Shown piece by piece: positions 10,234 through 21,700 of a stretch of 64,000 nucleotides of DNA (within the stretch, counting starts at the first letter, position 1; every line of letters starts with the position of its first letter). The DNA comes from Enterobacteriaceae bacterium B14 (GTDB lineage: Bacteria > Pseudomonadota > Gammaproteobacteria > Enterobacterales > Enterobacteriaceae). The notes under the pieces were generated by a model. That model made no database searches. It saw only the letters and a program-made list of their open reading frames with translations, and was not told the origin of the DNA. The position numbers were made by a program, and so were the translations under genes. The stretch spans positions 1,177,495 to 1,241,494 of the forward strand of contig DF158882.1 of NCBI GenBank assembly GCA_000307305.1. Reading direction: 5' to 3'.

Positions 10234-11118
10234 TTATCGCTTCACTTCGATTTTTGCTAATTTCTCATAGTAGCGAGCCAGCGCACTGTGATCGCAGGTT
10301 CCCATATCATCGGCTTTCAGAGCCTGCATCATTTCCATCACCGCCGCTGTTAGCGGTAACTGTGCGCCAACACCGTGTGAGGTATCCAGCGCATTAGCCA
10401 AATCTTTAATATGTAGGTCGATACGGAAACCTGGGTTGAAGTTTCTGTCCATGACCATCGGCGCTTTCGCTTCCAGCACAGTGCTACCCGCCAAACCACC
10501 GCGAATCGCTTGGAAAACTAGGTCAGGGTTAACACCCGCTTTAGTTGCCAATACGAGTGCTTCAGACATCGCCGCGATATTCAGGGCAACAATCACCTGA
10601 TTTGCCAGTTTGGTTACGTTACCTGCACCAATATCACCAGTATGGACAACAGAACCAGCCATTGCCTTCATTACTGCGAAACAGTGGTCAAATACGGCTT
10701 TATCACCACCTACCATCACCGACATCGTTCCGTCGATGGCTTTAGGCTCTCCACCACTCACTGGTGCATCCAACATTTTAATCTGCTTAGCAGCCAGTGC
10801 TTCGCTGATTTCACGACTCGCTAGCGGAGCGATAGAGCTCATATCGATAAAAATAGTGCCCGGTTTAGCCCCATCAATAATTCCATCTTCACCCAACGCT
10901 ACCTCTTTCACCTGTGGCGAGTTAGGCAGCATGGTGATAATGATGTCACTTTGTGCAGCAACCTCTTTCGCGCTGGCAGCAAAGGTAGCACCGGCAGCAA
11001 CCACTTCTTCTACTGCCTGCATGTTTCTGTCCATAACCACCAGAGAGTAACCCGCTTTCAGCAGGTTTTTGCTCATCGGTTTGCCCATAATTCCTAAACC
11101 AATAAATCCGATTTTCAT
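10234..11118 (-). CDS. garR: 2-hydroxy-3-oxopropionate (tartronate semialdehyde) reductase GarR
   Basis: GarR reduces tartronate semialdehyde to D-glycerate with NAD(P)H. The 294-residue protein belongs to the beta-hydroxyacid dehydrogenase family. The Rossmann motif GFIGLGIMGKPM is at residues 4-15, DAPVSGGEPKAIDGTMSVMVGG (substrate-binding signature) is near 118-140, and the catalytic Lys lies in the GNVTKLANQ segment near residue 172. GarL supplies its substrate and GarK uses its product, and both genes flank it. A short GCCGC/GCGGC hairpin (11148-11161) lies between garL and garR. The gene looks complete. Confidence 0.95.
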   Translation of the reverse strand: MKIGFIGLGIMGKPMSKNLLKAGYSLVVMDRNMQAVEEVVAAGATFAASAKEVAAQSDIIITMLPNSPQVKEVALGEDGIIDGAKPGTIFIDMSSIAPLASREISEALAAKQIKMLDAPVSGGEPKAIDGTMSVMVGGDKAVFDHCFAVMKAMAGSVVHTGDIGAGNVTKLANQVIVALNIAAMSEALVLATKAGVNPDLVFQAIRGGLAGSTVLEAKAPMVMDRNFNPGFRIDLHIKDLANALDTSHGVGAQLPLTAAVMEMMQALKADDMGTCDHSALARYYEKLAKIEVKR

Positions 11119-11231
11119 CGTTCAATCCTTATCAAAATAATGAAACTGCCGCCCGAGCGGCGAAAACACTGTTTATTCCAACTGGTCACTGCCTTTCTGT
11201 TAGCTGAATATTGGCAAACTACGCATTCAAC

Positions 11232-12002
11232 TTATGCTTTAAACTTGTCGCATAGCGCTTTGGTCGCGCTGCGAAAAACACCTAAATCACTGCCAACTGC
11301 AACAAACTGAGCACCCCATTCTAGGTAACGACGCGCATCTGCTTCTGCTGGTGCCAAAATGCCGCACGGCTTACCGTGGGCTTTCGCTCGTGCAAAAATG
11401 TGCTGAATCACTTTCTGCACTTCTGGGTGATTCGGCTCTCCCAAATAACCCAACGCAGCAGAGAGATCGCCTGGGCCGACAAATATCCCGTCGACGCCAT
11501 CAACGGCAGCGATAGCATCCAGATTATCGACGCCTTCCTGACTTTCGATTTGCACCATCACCGTGATGTTGTCGTTAATGGTGGCGAAGTAATCCGGCAA
11601 TGAGCCGTAATGGTTACTACGATGCCCGACAGATACGCCACGTATCCCCGCTGGTGGGTAACGAGTAGAGGCAACGGCGCGAACGGCCTCTTCTTCGCTC
11701 TCAACAAATGGGATCAGGAAATTGTAAAAACCGATATCCAGCAAACGTTTAATAATGACGGGCTCGTTACTTGGCGGGCGAACAACGGGAGCACTTACGC
11801 TGCCTTTCAGCGCCATAAGCTGCGGGATGAACGTGGTGATATCGTTTGGTGCATGCTCACCATCTAATACCAGCCAGTCAAAGCCAGCCAGCCCCAGAAC
11901 TTCCGTTGAGATGGGGTTTGCTAAAGCACTCCAGCACCCAATCAGGGTTTTGCCCTGAATCAGATCCTGGCGGAAACGGTTCGGATAACTTTGCTTGTTC
12001 AT
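11232..12002 (-). CDS. garL: 5-keto-4-deoxy-D-glucarate aldolase GarL
   Basis: GarL is a metal-dependent class II aldolase of the HpcH/HpaI family. It splits 5-keto-4-deoxy-D-glucarate into pyruvate and tartronate semialdehyde. The 256 residues show [12 protein letters not shown] (catalytic His region, about 43-54), [32 protein letters not shown] (metal-binding Glu) and [15 protein letters not shown]. The upstream gene is gudD, whose product forms the substrate, and the downstream gene is garR. Length and motifs match the E. coli enzyme, and no lesion is seen. Confidence 0.95.
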   Translation of the reverse strand: MNKQSYPNRFRQDLIQGKTLIGCWSALANPISTEVLGLAGFDWLVLDGEHAPNDITTFIPQLMALKGSVSAPVVRPPSNEPVIIKRLLDIGFYNFLIPFVESEEEAVRAVASTRYPPAGIRGVSVGHRSNHYGSLPDYFATINDNITVMVQIESQEGVDNLDAIAAVDGVDGIFVGPGDLSAALGYLGEPNHPEVQKVIQHIFARAKAHGKPCGILAPAEADARRYLEWGAQFVAVGSDLGVFRSATKALCDKFKA

Positions 12003-12071
12003 GTTGATTCCTTAAATGTTTCGCCCTACCCGCATCGTATTCGCAGGTAGGGTAGTTAACGGCTGAAAGTC

Positions 12072-13412
12072 TTATCGGACTAAGCAAGGGCGTTTGTTAT
12101 CAAATGTCCAGTTTGGTACGAGGAACTGCATACCCATTGCATCGTCACGCGCACCTAGTCCATGTTTTTTGTACAGTTCATTCGCTTTCAGTACCTGATC
12201 CATATCCAGTTCAATACCCAAGCCCGACTTCTGAGGCACTTCGACACGTCCACCTACGATTTGTAATGGTTCTTTCGTTAAACGCTGGTTCCCTTCCTGC
12301 CAGATCCAGTGAGTATCGATAGCCGTAATATCACCCGGAGCAGCAGCCGCAACGTGAGTAAACATCGCCAATGAGATATCAAAGTGGTTATTAGAGTGAG
12401 AGCCCCATGTCAGCCCAAACTCATGGCACATTTGCGCCACACGAACTGAGCCATTCATCGTCCAGAAGTGCGGGTCGGCAAGTGGAATATCGACCGACTG
12501 TAAAGAGAGCGTATGACCCATCTGACGCCAATCTGTCGCGATCATATTGGTCGCTGTTGGTAGGCCAGTCGCACGGCGGAACTCCGCCATCACTTCACGA
12601 CCAGAAAAGCCTTGCTCTGCACCACAAGGGTCTTCAGCATATGCCAGCACGCCGCGCAGGTGTTTACCTAGAGAAATAGCCTCATCTAAAGACCATGCGC
12701 CATTTGGGTCGAGCGTAATTCTTGCCTCAGGAAAACGCTTAGACAGTGCCGTTACCGCTTCACCCTCTTCGCTTCCCGCCAAGACGCCGCCTTTAAGTTT
12801 GAAATCGTTGAAGCCATACTTTTCGTATGCCGCTTCTGCCAAACGCACAACACCCTCAGGGCTGAGAGCCTCTTCGTGGCGCAGGCGATACCAATCACAG
12901 CTATCTGTTGTTTGGCTCTGATAAGGCAGATTCGTTTTATTACGGTCACCAACATAGAACAGGTATCCCAGCATCTCTACTGAGTCACGCTGCTGTCCAT
13001 CTCCCAGTAAAGAGGCCACAGTAACGCCCAAGTGCTGCCCTAACAGATCGAGCATTGCTGCTTCGATACCCGTTACAACATGGATAGTGGTTCGTAGATC
13101 AAACGTTTGTAGGCCACGGCCTCCTGCGTCTCTATCAGCAAACTGGCGACGCACAGCCGTCATAATGTTCTTGTAGCCACCAATGGTCTTCCCGACAACC
13201 AGCGGTATCGCATCCTCCAGCGTTTGGCGGATTTTCTCGCCGCCAGGTATCTCACCAACACCGGTATGGCCTGCATTATCGGTCAGAATCACGATGTTAC
13301 GGGTGAAGAATGGCGCATGGGCACCGCTCAGGTTAAGCAACATACTGTCATGCCCAGCAACAGGGATGACCTTCATGGTCGTAATGACCGGGGTAGAGTG
13401 AGTTTGAGTCAT
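12072..13412 (-). CDS. gudD: D-glucarate dehydratase GudD
   Basis: GudD dehydrates D-glucarate (and L-idarate) to 5-keto-4-deoxy-D-glucarate. The 446-residue enolase-superfamily protein carries the KLKGG lysine pair near residue 207, metal-ligand regions LDPNGAW and [15 protein letters not shown], and the catalytic His in [11 protein letters not shown] near residue 340. The ATG follows an AGGAATAACACC ribosome region. It is preceded by a short remnant of the paralogue gudX, so only this gene can supply full activity. It is co-directional with gudP upstream and garL-garR-garK downstream. Confidence 0.96.
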   Translation of the reverse strand: MTQTHSTPVITTMKVIPVAGHDSMLLNLSGAHAPFFTRNIVILTDNAGHTGVGEIPGGEKIRQTLEDAIPLVVGKTIGGYKNIMTAVRRQFADRDAGGRGLQTFDLRTTIHVVTGIEAAMLDLLGQHLGVTVASLLGDGQQRDSVEMLGYLFYVGDRNKTNLPYQSQTTDSCDWYRLRHEEALSPEGVVRLAEAAYEKYGFNDFKLKGGVLAGSEEGEAVTALSKRFPEARITLDPNGAWSLDEAISLGKHLRGVLAYAEDPCGAEQGFSGREVMAEFRRATGLPTATNMIATDWRQMGHTLSLQSVDIPLADPHFWTMNGSVRVAQMCHEFGLTWGSHSNNHFDISLAMFTHVAAAAPGDITAIDTHWIWQEGNQRLTKEPLQIVGGRVEVPQKSGLGIELDMDQVLKANELYKKHGLGARDDAMGMQFLVPNWTFDNKRPCLVR

Positions 13413-13428
13413 GGTGTTATTCCTATTT

Positions 13429-13776
13429 TTAATAATCTGTTATGAGCGACCAAAACATGGGGCGTTTGCGATCAAATTTCCAGTTGGGGATCAGATACTG
13501 CATCGCTGCCGCATCGTTACGTGCACCACGTTTATTCATTCGAGCAATTTGCTGGCCTTTCACTTGTGGAATCGCATCAACCAGCGTCTGATAAATGACT
13601 TCGCCACCAAGGGCATCTCCCACGCCGGTATTACCTGAACTGTCCGTCAAAATAACGATGTTACGAGTAAAATATGCACCGTGCGCCCCGCCGATGTTCA
13701 GTAGCATGCTGTCGTAGCCTGCCACTGGAATCACTTTCATATCGGTGATAACGGGTGTGCTTTGGGTATGGTTCAT
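13429..13776 (-). pseudogene. gudX: gudX remnant: glucarate dehydratase-related gene with in-frame internal deletion
   Basis: This 115-codon reading frame has the first about 82 residues of a GudX/GudD-type protein ([19 protein letters not shown] and [10 protein letters not shown]) joined directly to the last about 33 ([24 protein letters not shown]). By comparison with the about 446-residue family, some 330 residues are missing, including every catalytic Lys, Asp and His. The join lies near 13530. Reading frame, ATG and position (between gudP and gudD, as in E. coli gudP-gudX-gudD) are all kept, so the deletion was in frame and downstream translation is not disturbed. A residual peptide may be made, but catalysis is not possible. 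An assembly collapse is unlikely, because both ends differ from gudD. Confidence 0.88.
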
Positions 13777-13803
13777 AAAAATATCCTCGTCTCAGTGTCG
13801 GCC

Positions 13804-15150
13804 TTATTTCGTTGGTTTCAGCTCAATACGCTTGATATCGCCAACGATGAACAGATAGCTGATAACTGCGAGCAAGGCATGAATCCCGACATACACCAGA
13901 GCGCCGCTGAAAGAACCTGTGGTCGCGATGATGTAGCCAATAGCGATTGGCGTAACAATGCCGGAGATATTGCCGAACATGTTGAATAAACCACCACTCA
14001 GGCCGCTGATCTCTTTCGGTGCTGTATCTGCCATCACCGCCCAGCCTAATGCCCCTAAACCTTTACCAAAGAAGGCAAGTGCCATCACACCAATGACGAT
14101 CCACTCAGTTTCGACGTAGTTACAGATAATCATGGACATCGATAGCAACATACCGACTACGATTGGCGCTTTACGTGCAAACGTCAGAGAGTTGGTTTTA
14201 CGCATCAAATAGTCAGAGATAATGCCGCCAAGTACACCACCAATAAATCCGCAAATAGCAGGTACTGAGGCCACAAAACCGGCTTTTAGGATGGTCATAC
14301 CACGATCTTGAACTAAGTAAACCGGGAACCAAGTGATGAAGAAGTAAGTCAGGGCGTTAATGCAATACTGCCCGATATAAATCCCTAGCATCATGCGGGA
14401 AGAGATCAACTGCTTGATCTGTTTGAACTTCTCGCCTTTCACCACATCTTTCTTGGTTGATACCTGATCCATATCGATCAGTGCACCACCCGCTTTCATA
14501 TGATCCAGTTCTGCTTGGTTCACGCCTGGGTGGTCGTTCGGATTATGAATGACTTTCAACCAAACAAAGCTGATGATGATCCCTAAACCACCCATGAACC
14601 AGAACACATGCGCCCAACCAATCGCATGAGTAAGCCATGCCATAATTGGTGCAAAAATAACGGTGGCGAAGTATTGGGCAGAGTTAAAGATAGATACCGC
14701 CGTACCACGCTCCTGAGCAGGGAACCACGCCGCAACAATTCGGCTATTACCAGGGAAGGAAGGCGCTTCAGCTAAACCCACTAGAAAACGTAGGGCAAAG
14801 AGTGAAATGACGATCGCAGAGCCGCTAAACAGATCGACAAACCCTTGCATAAACGTGAACAAGGACCAGATGAAGATGCTCCAGAAATAGACCCGCTTGG
14901 ATCCAAAACGGTCGAGCAGCCATCCGCCCGGGATTTGCCCGATAACATAGGCCCAAGAGAAAGCGGAGAAGATATACCCTAATCCGACAGAGTCGAGGCC
15001 AATATCTTGCGACATGGCAGAGCCAGCAATAGAGAGTGTTGCACGATCGCCGTAATTAAATGAGGTGACGATAAATAACATCACCACAATCCAGTAACGA
15101 GCATGTGTTCTTTTTTGTAACGTGCCCGTGGCTGAGTTGACTATATCCAT
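13804..15150 (-). CDS. gudP: D-glucarate/galactarate MFS transporter GudP
   Basis: This 448-residue protein of the anion:cation symporter branch of the major facilitator superfamily (about 12 membrane helices) imports D-glucarate or galactarate with protons. The start is YWIVVMLFIVTSFNYGDRATLSIAG, the motif-A-like loop is GGWLLDRFGSKRVYF, and EAPSFPGNSRIVAAWFP is typical of the family. The central loop (residues about 210-240) is hydrophilic. The ATG has an AGGAG site 6 bases upstream. It is the first gene of the leftward catabolic run and is divergent from garD across 656 bp, so it is likely controlled by the shared regulatory region. I cannot tell GudP from GarP by sequence alone; position favours GudP. 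Confidence 0.92.
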   Translation of the reverse strand: MDIVNSATGTLQKRTHARYWIVVMLFIVTSFNYGDRATLSIAGSAMSQDIGLDSVGLGYIFSAFSWAYVIGQIPGGWLLDRFGSKRVYFWSIFIWSLFTFMQGFVDLFSGSAIVISLFALRFLVGLAEAPSFPGNSRIVAAWFPAQERGTAVSIFNSAQYFATVIFAPIMAWLTHAIGWAHVFWFMGGLGIIISFVWLKVIHNPNDHPGVNQAELDHMKAGGALIDMDQVSTKKDVVKGEKFKQIKQLISSRMMLGIYIGQYCINALTYFFITWFPVYLVQDRGMTILKAGFVASVPAICGFIGGVLGGIISDYLMRKTNSLTFARKAPIVVGMLLSMSMIICNYVETEWIVIGVMALAFFGKGLGALGWAVMADTAPKEISGLSGGLFNMFGNISGIVTPIAIGYIIATTGSFSGALVYVGIHALLAVISYLFIVGDIKRIELKPTK

Positions 15151-15806
15151 AACGAACTCCTGAATTATAGCTGCAAAGGGTAATCATTCTGGAAATACGT
15201 TGTTTGTTTAATATCCAGAATGAGATTTTTGTATTTAGGTTATTTTATTGAGCGTAACGGTTAACCCGGCAGAAATAATAATTCTCACTTTTTAATTCGG
15301 AGTCAGTATAGATATCTGCCAAAAATAAATCACTGGGCAAATGACCTAACGTGGCAATTAAATAATATCATTTTTTTGTCATTTGCACACATTAATGCGG
15401 AGTAGATCACGAAAAGGATTTTTCACTCTCCATTAGGAAGCAAACCAGTTACCAAGCCAGATTATGCGGGCATGTTAATGCATCGTTTTTCGTGACAGCG
15501 CTCACTCACCATTGGCACTATGAACAAATATAATATTCATTTATTTAACAGATATGGGCAATTGCATAATACTGAATAGTCGATTCGTCGCGTATACTTC
15601 TTTACGAGCAGAAACGAGTTAGCCAATATATTTAAAGTTAAAAAATATCTCAGATATGAGTGAGTAAAATAGGTGATTTACTTTATTAGAAAAGCCTATC
15701 TTATTAATAAATCTTTTTAACAAATAGTATATTAACGGCAGAAACAGTGATTCAATAATTTCTAAATTTGAAATGACCTAAAAATAAACCAAATAAGGAT
15801 GGCATC
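15151..15806. promoter_or_regulatory. Divergent gudP/garD regulatory region with candidate CRP site
   Basis: This 656-bp AT-rich region holds no credible gene. A GTGA-N6-TCAC palindrome (15492-15505) is a close match to the CRP consensus and lies roughly midway between the two start codons. In E. coli these operons are activated by CdaR; I could not identify a CdaR site by eye. Promoters for gudP and garD should both lie here. The CRP call is moderately supported. Confidence 0.5.
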
Positions 15807-17372
15807 ATGTCAGTGAGTCATAAATCGGAAGACGCACCACTTTATATCAAAGTGCATGATTTGGATAATGTCGCCATTGTTGTCAATAATGATGGGCTAA
15901 GTGCCGGAACCCGATTTAGTTGCGGTTTAGAATTAATTGAGACCATTCCTCAGGGCCATAAAGTCGCCTTAGTGAATATCCCTGCTGGTGGCGACATTAT
16001 TCGTTATGGGGAAATAATTGGCTATGCGGTGCGTGATATTAGCCGTGGCGGCTGGATTGATGAATCATTGGTCGAGTTACCAATGGCTCCTGCACTCAAT
16101 ACACTGCCATTGGCAACTCGCGTCCCAGAACCTTTACCTATACTAGAAGGCTATACCTTTCAAGGTTACCGCAATACAGATGGCAGCGTAGGTACCAAGA
16201 ACCTGCTTGGCATTACCACCAGCGTGCACTGTGTAGCTGGCGTGGTTGATTATGTCGTTAAAATTATCGAACGTGATCTGCTGCCTAAATATCCGAATGT
16301 TGATGGTGTGGTAGGTCTAAATCATTTATATGGTTGCGGCGTTGCTATTAACGCACCTGCGGCGATCGTGCCTATCAGAACCATCCATAACCTTGCCCTT
16401 AACGCCAACTTTGGCGGCGAAGTAATGGTCGTCGGGCTAGGGTGTGAAAAACTCCAGCCAGAGCGTCTTTTGCAAGGCACGCCAGATGTTCAACCTATTG
16501 AGATAGGCGATTTAGATATTGTGCGTTTGCAAGATGAAAAACACATCGGCTTCCGTTCTATGGTTGACGATATTCTGGTTATCGCAGAGCGTCACTTAAA
16601 ACGCCTGAATCAGCGCCAACGTGAAACCTGCCCTGCTTCCGAATTGATTGTTGGAATGCAGTGCGGCGGAAGTGATGCATTCTCTGGTGTTACCGCCAAC
16701 CCTGCTGTCGGCTTTGCCTCTGATTTGCTAGTGCGCTGTGGCGCAACAGTGATGTTCTCTGAGGTGACTGAAGTACGCGATGCCATCCATCTGTTAACAC
16801 CTCGCGCAGCCACAGAAGAAGTGGGTAAGCGCCTGCTAGAGGAGATGGCTTGGTATGATAACTATCTGAGCATGGGGCAAACAGATCGCAGCGCCAACCC
16901 ATCACCGGGTAACAAGAAAGGTGGGTTATCCAACGTGGTAGAAAAAGCCCTAGGCTCTATCGCAAAATCGGGTACCAGCGCGATTGTTGAAGTGCTCTCT
17001 CCGGGGCAACGCCCAACTAAACGCGGCCTTATCTATGCAGCAACACCTGCCAGTGACTTTGTGTGTGGCACACAGCAGCTCGCCTCCGGTATTACCGTTC
17101 AGGTATTTACTACAGGCCGAGGGACGCCATACGGCTTAGCCGCTGTTCCTGTGATCAAAATGGCGACCCGTACCGCTTTAGCGGAACGCTGGCACGATTT
17201 GATGGATATCAACGCAGGGACAATCGCAACAGGCGAAGCAACAATAGAAGACGTGGGCTGGCAGTTATTCGAGTTTATTCTCGAGATTGCAAGCGGCACG
17301 AAGAAAACGTGGTCAGATCAATGGGGATTACAGAATGCGCTGGCGATATTTAACCCTGCGCCGGTGACTTGA
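15807..17372 (+). CDS. garD: Galactarate dehydratase GarD
   Basis: GarD dehydrates galactarate (mucate) to 5-keto-4-deoxy-D-glucarate, joining the GarL-GarR-GarK route. The 521-residue protein has the N-terminal SAF-like domain ([17 protein letters not shown] to about residue 95). The UxaA-type catalytic part follows, with [28 protein letters not shown] and [21 protein letters not shown] carrying the conserved Cys residues for iron. AAGGA lies 8 bases before the ATG. It is transcribed alone, divergent from gudP, and ends at a strong terminator before convergent cdaR. Confidence 0.96.
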   Translation: MSVSHKSEDAPLYIKVHDLDNVAIVVNNDGLSAGTRFSCGLELIETIPQGHKVALVNIPAGGDIIRYGEIIGYAVRDISRGGWIDESLVELPMAPALNTLPLATRVPEPLPILEGYTFQGYRNTDGSVGTKNLLGITTSVHCVAGVVDYVVKIIERDLLPKYPNVDGVVGLNHLYGCGVAINAPAAIVPIRTIHNLALNANFGGEVMVVGLGCEKLQPERLLQGTPDVQPIEIGDLDIVRLQDEKHIGFRSMVDDILVIAERHLKRLNQRQRETCPASELIVGMQCGGSDAFSGVTANPAVGFASDLLVRCGATVMFSEVTEVRDAIHLLTPRAATEEVGKRLLEEMAWYDNYLSMGQTDRSANPSPGNKKGGLSNVVEKALGSIAKSGTSAIVEVLSPGQRPTKRGLIYAATPASDFVCGTQQLASGITVQVFTTGRGTPYGLAAVPVIKMATRTALAERWHDLMDINAGTIATGEATIEDVGWQLFEFILEIASGTKKTWSDQWGLQNALAIFNPAPVT

Positions 17373-17396
17373 TAGTTAAAACAATGGTACCAAGAA

Positions 17397-17432
17397 AATG
17401 CCTCTATCTAATACTAGATAGAGGTATTTTTT
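17397..17432. terminator. Bidirectional terminator between garD and cdaR
   Basis: TGCCTCTATCTA at 17399-17410 pairs with TAGATAGAGGTA at 17415-17426 (12-base arms, one G-T pair) over a 4-base loop, followed by TTTTTT. It ends the garD transcript and, read from the other strand, sits 19 bp past the cdaR stop. Confidence 0.9.
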
Positions 17433-17450
17433 ATAAGGCAAGTGCACGCC

Positions 17451-18608
17451 TCACCCCTGTTCCCCCAGTTGCAACGCAATATACAGCAGCAGCCTGTCAT
17501 CAAGGTTATCAAGGTTTAATCCTGTGAGTTCTGATATCCGTTTAAGCCGATATTCCAGCGTATTACGATGAATAAATAATGCTTTTGCCGTGGCCGTTGG
17601 GTGTGCATTATTCAGAAACCAGCACGCTAAGGTGCGCCTTAGAAGACCATTGTTATCCGTGGCACGTAAACGTTCCAACGGACGAGCCAGTTCATTAGCT
17701 TGCCAGCCGCCACGTAAACTATCTAACAGAACGGGCAAGATCAGATCCTGATAGTAGTAACTGCGCTGCTCTGGCATCCGCTGTTTACCCACCATCATCG
17801 TTGTACTTGCCGTGCGGTAAGAGCGGGCAATGCTGCCCGTTCCTGTGAAGAAATTGCCCAAAGCCATTCGTACTCGTAGCTCTCCACGCTCAGTGATACG
17901 TGAAAGTAATGTATCCATTGAACGGCGGTGTTCTTCTGCATCCCAACGTCCATGGCTGTTTAGCGCAGGCCTTAATACCACCATTTCGGTAAGTGAGAGA
18001 ATCGCGATGAGGTTATTGCGCTCTGGCATGGTGAGCAAGGTTTGTAGCTGTTGCAGCTCTGCCATCGCACTATCGACGCCAAGCTGCCCACTGTCTATTT
18101 CGACGACTGCCGCAATACGAGGCTGGTTAAGGTCGATTCCTAGCCTTTGTGCCCAATCGGTTAGCGCGGGGGTCAATTCTTCGGTACGGATCAGGTTGAG
18201 AACCAGCTCTTCCCGTAGGCGACTGTCTTGAGCCAAGATATGCAGCAGACGAGCCTGCTCTAACATCATCTCCGCCGTCATGCAGACCAACTCACCATAT
18301 TGCCGTAACTGGCCTGGGTTCCCCGTTAAGCCAATTACTCCGACGATGTCACCATCAATACGTAACGGCAGATTAATACCAGGCCGGACCCCTTGTAGAT
18401 GGAGTGCGATAACATCATCAATATCAACGATTCTGCCCTGTGACAGCGCCAGCAATGCACCTTCGTGCAGTTCTCCGATACGATCTTGATCGCCGCTGCC
18501 GATAATTCTCCCTCTCGCATCCATCACATTAATGTTGCTATCAATGATTTTCATGGTTCGGGCAACAATCTCTTGCGCCAGTTTAGAGTCGAGGTGGTAT
18601 GCGGCCAT
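17451..18608 (-). CDS. cdaR: Sugar diacid regulator CdaR (SdaR)
   Basis: CdaR is the transcriptional activator of glucarate, galactarate and glycerate genes. The 385-residue protein has the N-terminal putative sugar diacid recognition domain (QEIVARTMKIIDSNINVMDARGRII to about 135), a middle GGDEF-like PucR region, and the C-terminal PucR-type helix-turn-helix (NNAHPTATAKALFIHRNTLEYRLKRISELTGL, about 335-370). It lies next to the whole catabolic set it is known to control in E. coli. Its promoter must lie in the 154 bp up to the giant gene upstream, where a partial CRP-like sequence is present. No defect is seen. Confidence 0.95.
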   Translation of the reverse strand: MAAYHLDSKLAQEIVARTMKIIDSNINVMDARGRIIGSGDQDRIGELHEGALLALSQGRIVDIDDVIALHLQGVRPGINLPLRIDGDIVGVIGLTGNPGQLRQYGELVCMTAEMMLEQARLLHILAQDSRLREELVLNLIRTEELTPALTDWAQRLGIDLNQPRIAAVVEIDSGQLGVDSAMAELQQLQTLLTMPERNNLIAILSLTEMVVLRPALNSHGRWDAEEHRRSMDTLLSRITERGELRVRMALGNFFTGTGSIARSYRTASTTMMVGKQRMPEQRSYYYQDLILPVLLDSLRGGWQANELARPLERLRATDNNGLLRRTLACWFLNNAHPTATAKALFIHRNTLEYRLKRISELTGLNLDNLDDRLLLYIALQLGEQG

Positions 18609-18707
18609 GCGAAGATCTCCTTTAAGTCGCTGAATCCAGCAGCATACTGAGAGATATCACACAACACATTATGCAAATGCACAAAGCCGAAGCTGAATGT
18701 GTTGATT

Positions 18708-18723
18708 TGCGGTGAGGATCACA
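18708..18723. promoter_or_regulatory. Weak CRP-like site upstream of cdaR
   Basis: A good right half TCACA (18719-18723) has a poor left half TGCGG six bases before it, about 100 bp upstream of the cdaR start. CRP control would fit a sugar-acid regulator, but the match is partial. Confidence 0.3.
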
Positions 18724-18762
18724 CAATTTTAGGTAGTGCCTCACCCTTGAGATTGAGTGGAA

Positions 18763-21700
18763 TTAGCTTACGCTGTTTCCACTCTCTAGCTCCCCTTGCT
18801 CTTCGACTAAAGGCTTCCCGCCGTTAATCACTCTCTGCAAGGCCTCATCTAATCGCTGTTTTTCCTGTTCAGGCTCTGCATACCAGCGTTGGGCTGAGAT
18901 ACGGTGGCGAGAAGAGACGACCTTTTTCAATACGTCTGGCCGCCAGATCTCACGGGTTCTAGCTCTCTCTAGCAGAGGATGCCGTGGCGCATCACACTCA
19001 ATACCGAGCAGATACTTGCCGGATGACGCATCCTCAACGAGACAGTCAAAATAGAATGCTCCGTTGCGAGTGCCACTAGTGACGCGCCAGCCCTGAGAGC
19101 GAAGATAATGAGCAACACTGTCTACGACCCCATCGCTTTGCGGTTGATGGAAAGCGGCTAACTCAGCGCTGTTGCCCATTCTTGCCAGCAGTGAATCGGC
19201 CTCCGTAATGTGCCCTGCGGTAATGAGGCGAGCATATTCCAGATAGCCTTGTAGATAATCTCTTGATGTGGCAGGTGCACGGCGGGTGGTTAAAAAGTCA
19301 GAGATATCGTTAATTGGCATAGACGTAATCACCACAACCCTCTCCCGAGCTCGGCTGATAGCGACATTGAGACGGCGCTCCCCGCCTTTTTGCCCGAGAA
19401 CACCGAACTGGCGGCGGAAAATACCTTGCGGGCTACGCCCAAAGGTCGTTGAGAAGATAATAAAGTCGCGCTCGTCTCCCTGCACATTCTCTACGTTCTT
19501 CACAAAAAGCGACATATCTTCGCCCCGATCCTGACGCTGGCTTTCCAGATAATAAGCGTGTTGGAAATCAGGATCTTTCCCTGCTCGATACTCTAAGGCA
19601 TCCTGAATTAACGTGGCCTGTTTTTGGTTAAAGGTGACGACACCAACCGAAGGACGTTTTTCATAAGGGATTCGCCAGAGATCGGCGAGCAACTCAACCA
19701 CTCTCACCGCTTCCTGAATATTCGTTTGTTCGTGATAACAACCGTCTACTTCAAGTAAAAATAGCGGTTTCTCTCTATTTAATAGCGCCAGAGAGTGTTG
19801 AGCCGGAATGTTAAGGCGATTGTCATAGAAAGCACTGTTAGAGAAGTTAATCAGTTCTCGGTAGGCCGAACGATAATGAATATCCAATGTTTTGCTAGGT
19901 AATACAGGACGAGAGAGCTGCAGCAAATCAGAGCAGGACTCTATCTCTTTCTGATCCCACTCTTCAGTGTTGTCATAGGTTTCACCCTCTTCATCTGCCG
20001 AATCCTGCCAGATATCAGTGATGCCATCGTCATTCTCTTGTTCAATACGCCCAGTGAAGAATGCCGCTGGTGGCATCTGTTTATCATCACCGCTAACAAT
20101 CACTCTCTTCGCACGAAACAGCGTTGGTATCGCATACTCAACGGGCATCTGAGACGCTTCATCATAAATGACAGTGTCAAATAAACCCGCCTGTAGCGGC
20201 AGCACTTGGCTAGCCACTTCAGGATTCATCAGCCAAACTGGGCGCAGAGTCATTAACCCCAGAGGTAGGGCTTGCTCAATAAACTCACGCAATCGTAGTG
20301 CTCTCACCCCTCTGAGGCGAGTGATATTCACCCACTCTTTTTCCCCACCAATCGCGTCATAATCCATTTTTTCAAATAGATATTGGCGGTTCACCTCTTT
20401 TAACGCAGTGTCCGCCATAATCAGTTGCTGAATATTCTCTTCTAGCACGTCAGGCTCCGTCAGCAATAACGGGCTGTCGATTTCCAAGCGGCTTCTCCAG
20501 ACTAAGTATGCTTCGCGCATTATCGTTTGCCGCAAGGTATCTTCTAGCTCTCTAACCGTGAGGCCTGCCATCTCTGGTGCATGGGTTCTCAAATGAGCCA
20601 AGAGCTGACGATGCAGATAGCTCATACTATCTACGATGGCCCTGAAATTTTGAAAATCCGTCATTGTGGGGAGTAAATCAAACCACTGCTGTAACCGGAT
20701 AATTTGGTTGGCATTTTCGACGATAGGATCTTCAAAACGTCGAATAGCAAATTCGTCCAGCCACTCATTGAGCCCTTTCAACGCAAACAGGCTTTTCTGG
20801 CGGGCATAATAACGAGCAACAGCCGCGCTGATTACCGTTTGTACCGAAAGAAACCCGTCTTTCTGCCCTTTATCAATAGCCTCAGCAATACGTTCAGGTT
20901 CTGGTGCTAGCCTTATCCGCTCAATGAAAGCGACGATAGTTTGCAGGCTATATTCCATTTTCTGGATCTGCTGCAGTAAGCCCATTCCGTCAACCACAGG
21001 CGTGAGAGCGACATTGAGATATTCATAAATACTTTCTAGCTCTTCGCGAAGTAAACGCCGCTGCCTTTCAACCCGAACAGAGCGCCAGAGCCGTTGAATA
21101 CTCTGTGTCGTACTTTCTAAGCCTTGTTGCAGTAAAAAATTCTGAACCCTTCCCTTGGCGGTATAAAAAGCGGGATTGAAGTAGTTTAACCAAGAGTCTT
21201 TTTTCACCATGAATCTGACGGAAGTTATCAGGTGATTTAATTCACTGTCTGGATAAGCGGCCAATGAGCGCAACATCATAGGGTCACTGCCCCTCGTATC
21301 GATCTCACTCAGGCTCTGCTGCATCATCGCTAGCTGTTCTTGTACTTCTCGCCCTGGTGACGCTTGCCGTTTATCCATGGGAAACAGGGAATACCAGTCT
21401 GCCAGATAGAACCAGTGCAATTCGTCTAGCTCACTAAAACAGCGTGCGTGTACATCTAACCATTGGTGCCAAAGATCACCATTATCGACATCAAATGAGT
21501 CGGCATAGCGTTCTAATACTCCATTTCTGGATAACTCAGCCTGATAAAACCGCCTAAACGCCGAGTCGAAACTGTTAACTTTTTCCGCTTCTGGTTTGAA
21601 AGCTTTCACACTGAGGAAAGGGCTGTTCTCGTAGTTTGATGCAAGCCAAAGCACCGCATTTTCGGCAATAGGCTGAACCGTTTCAAGCAATACAGCCTGA

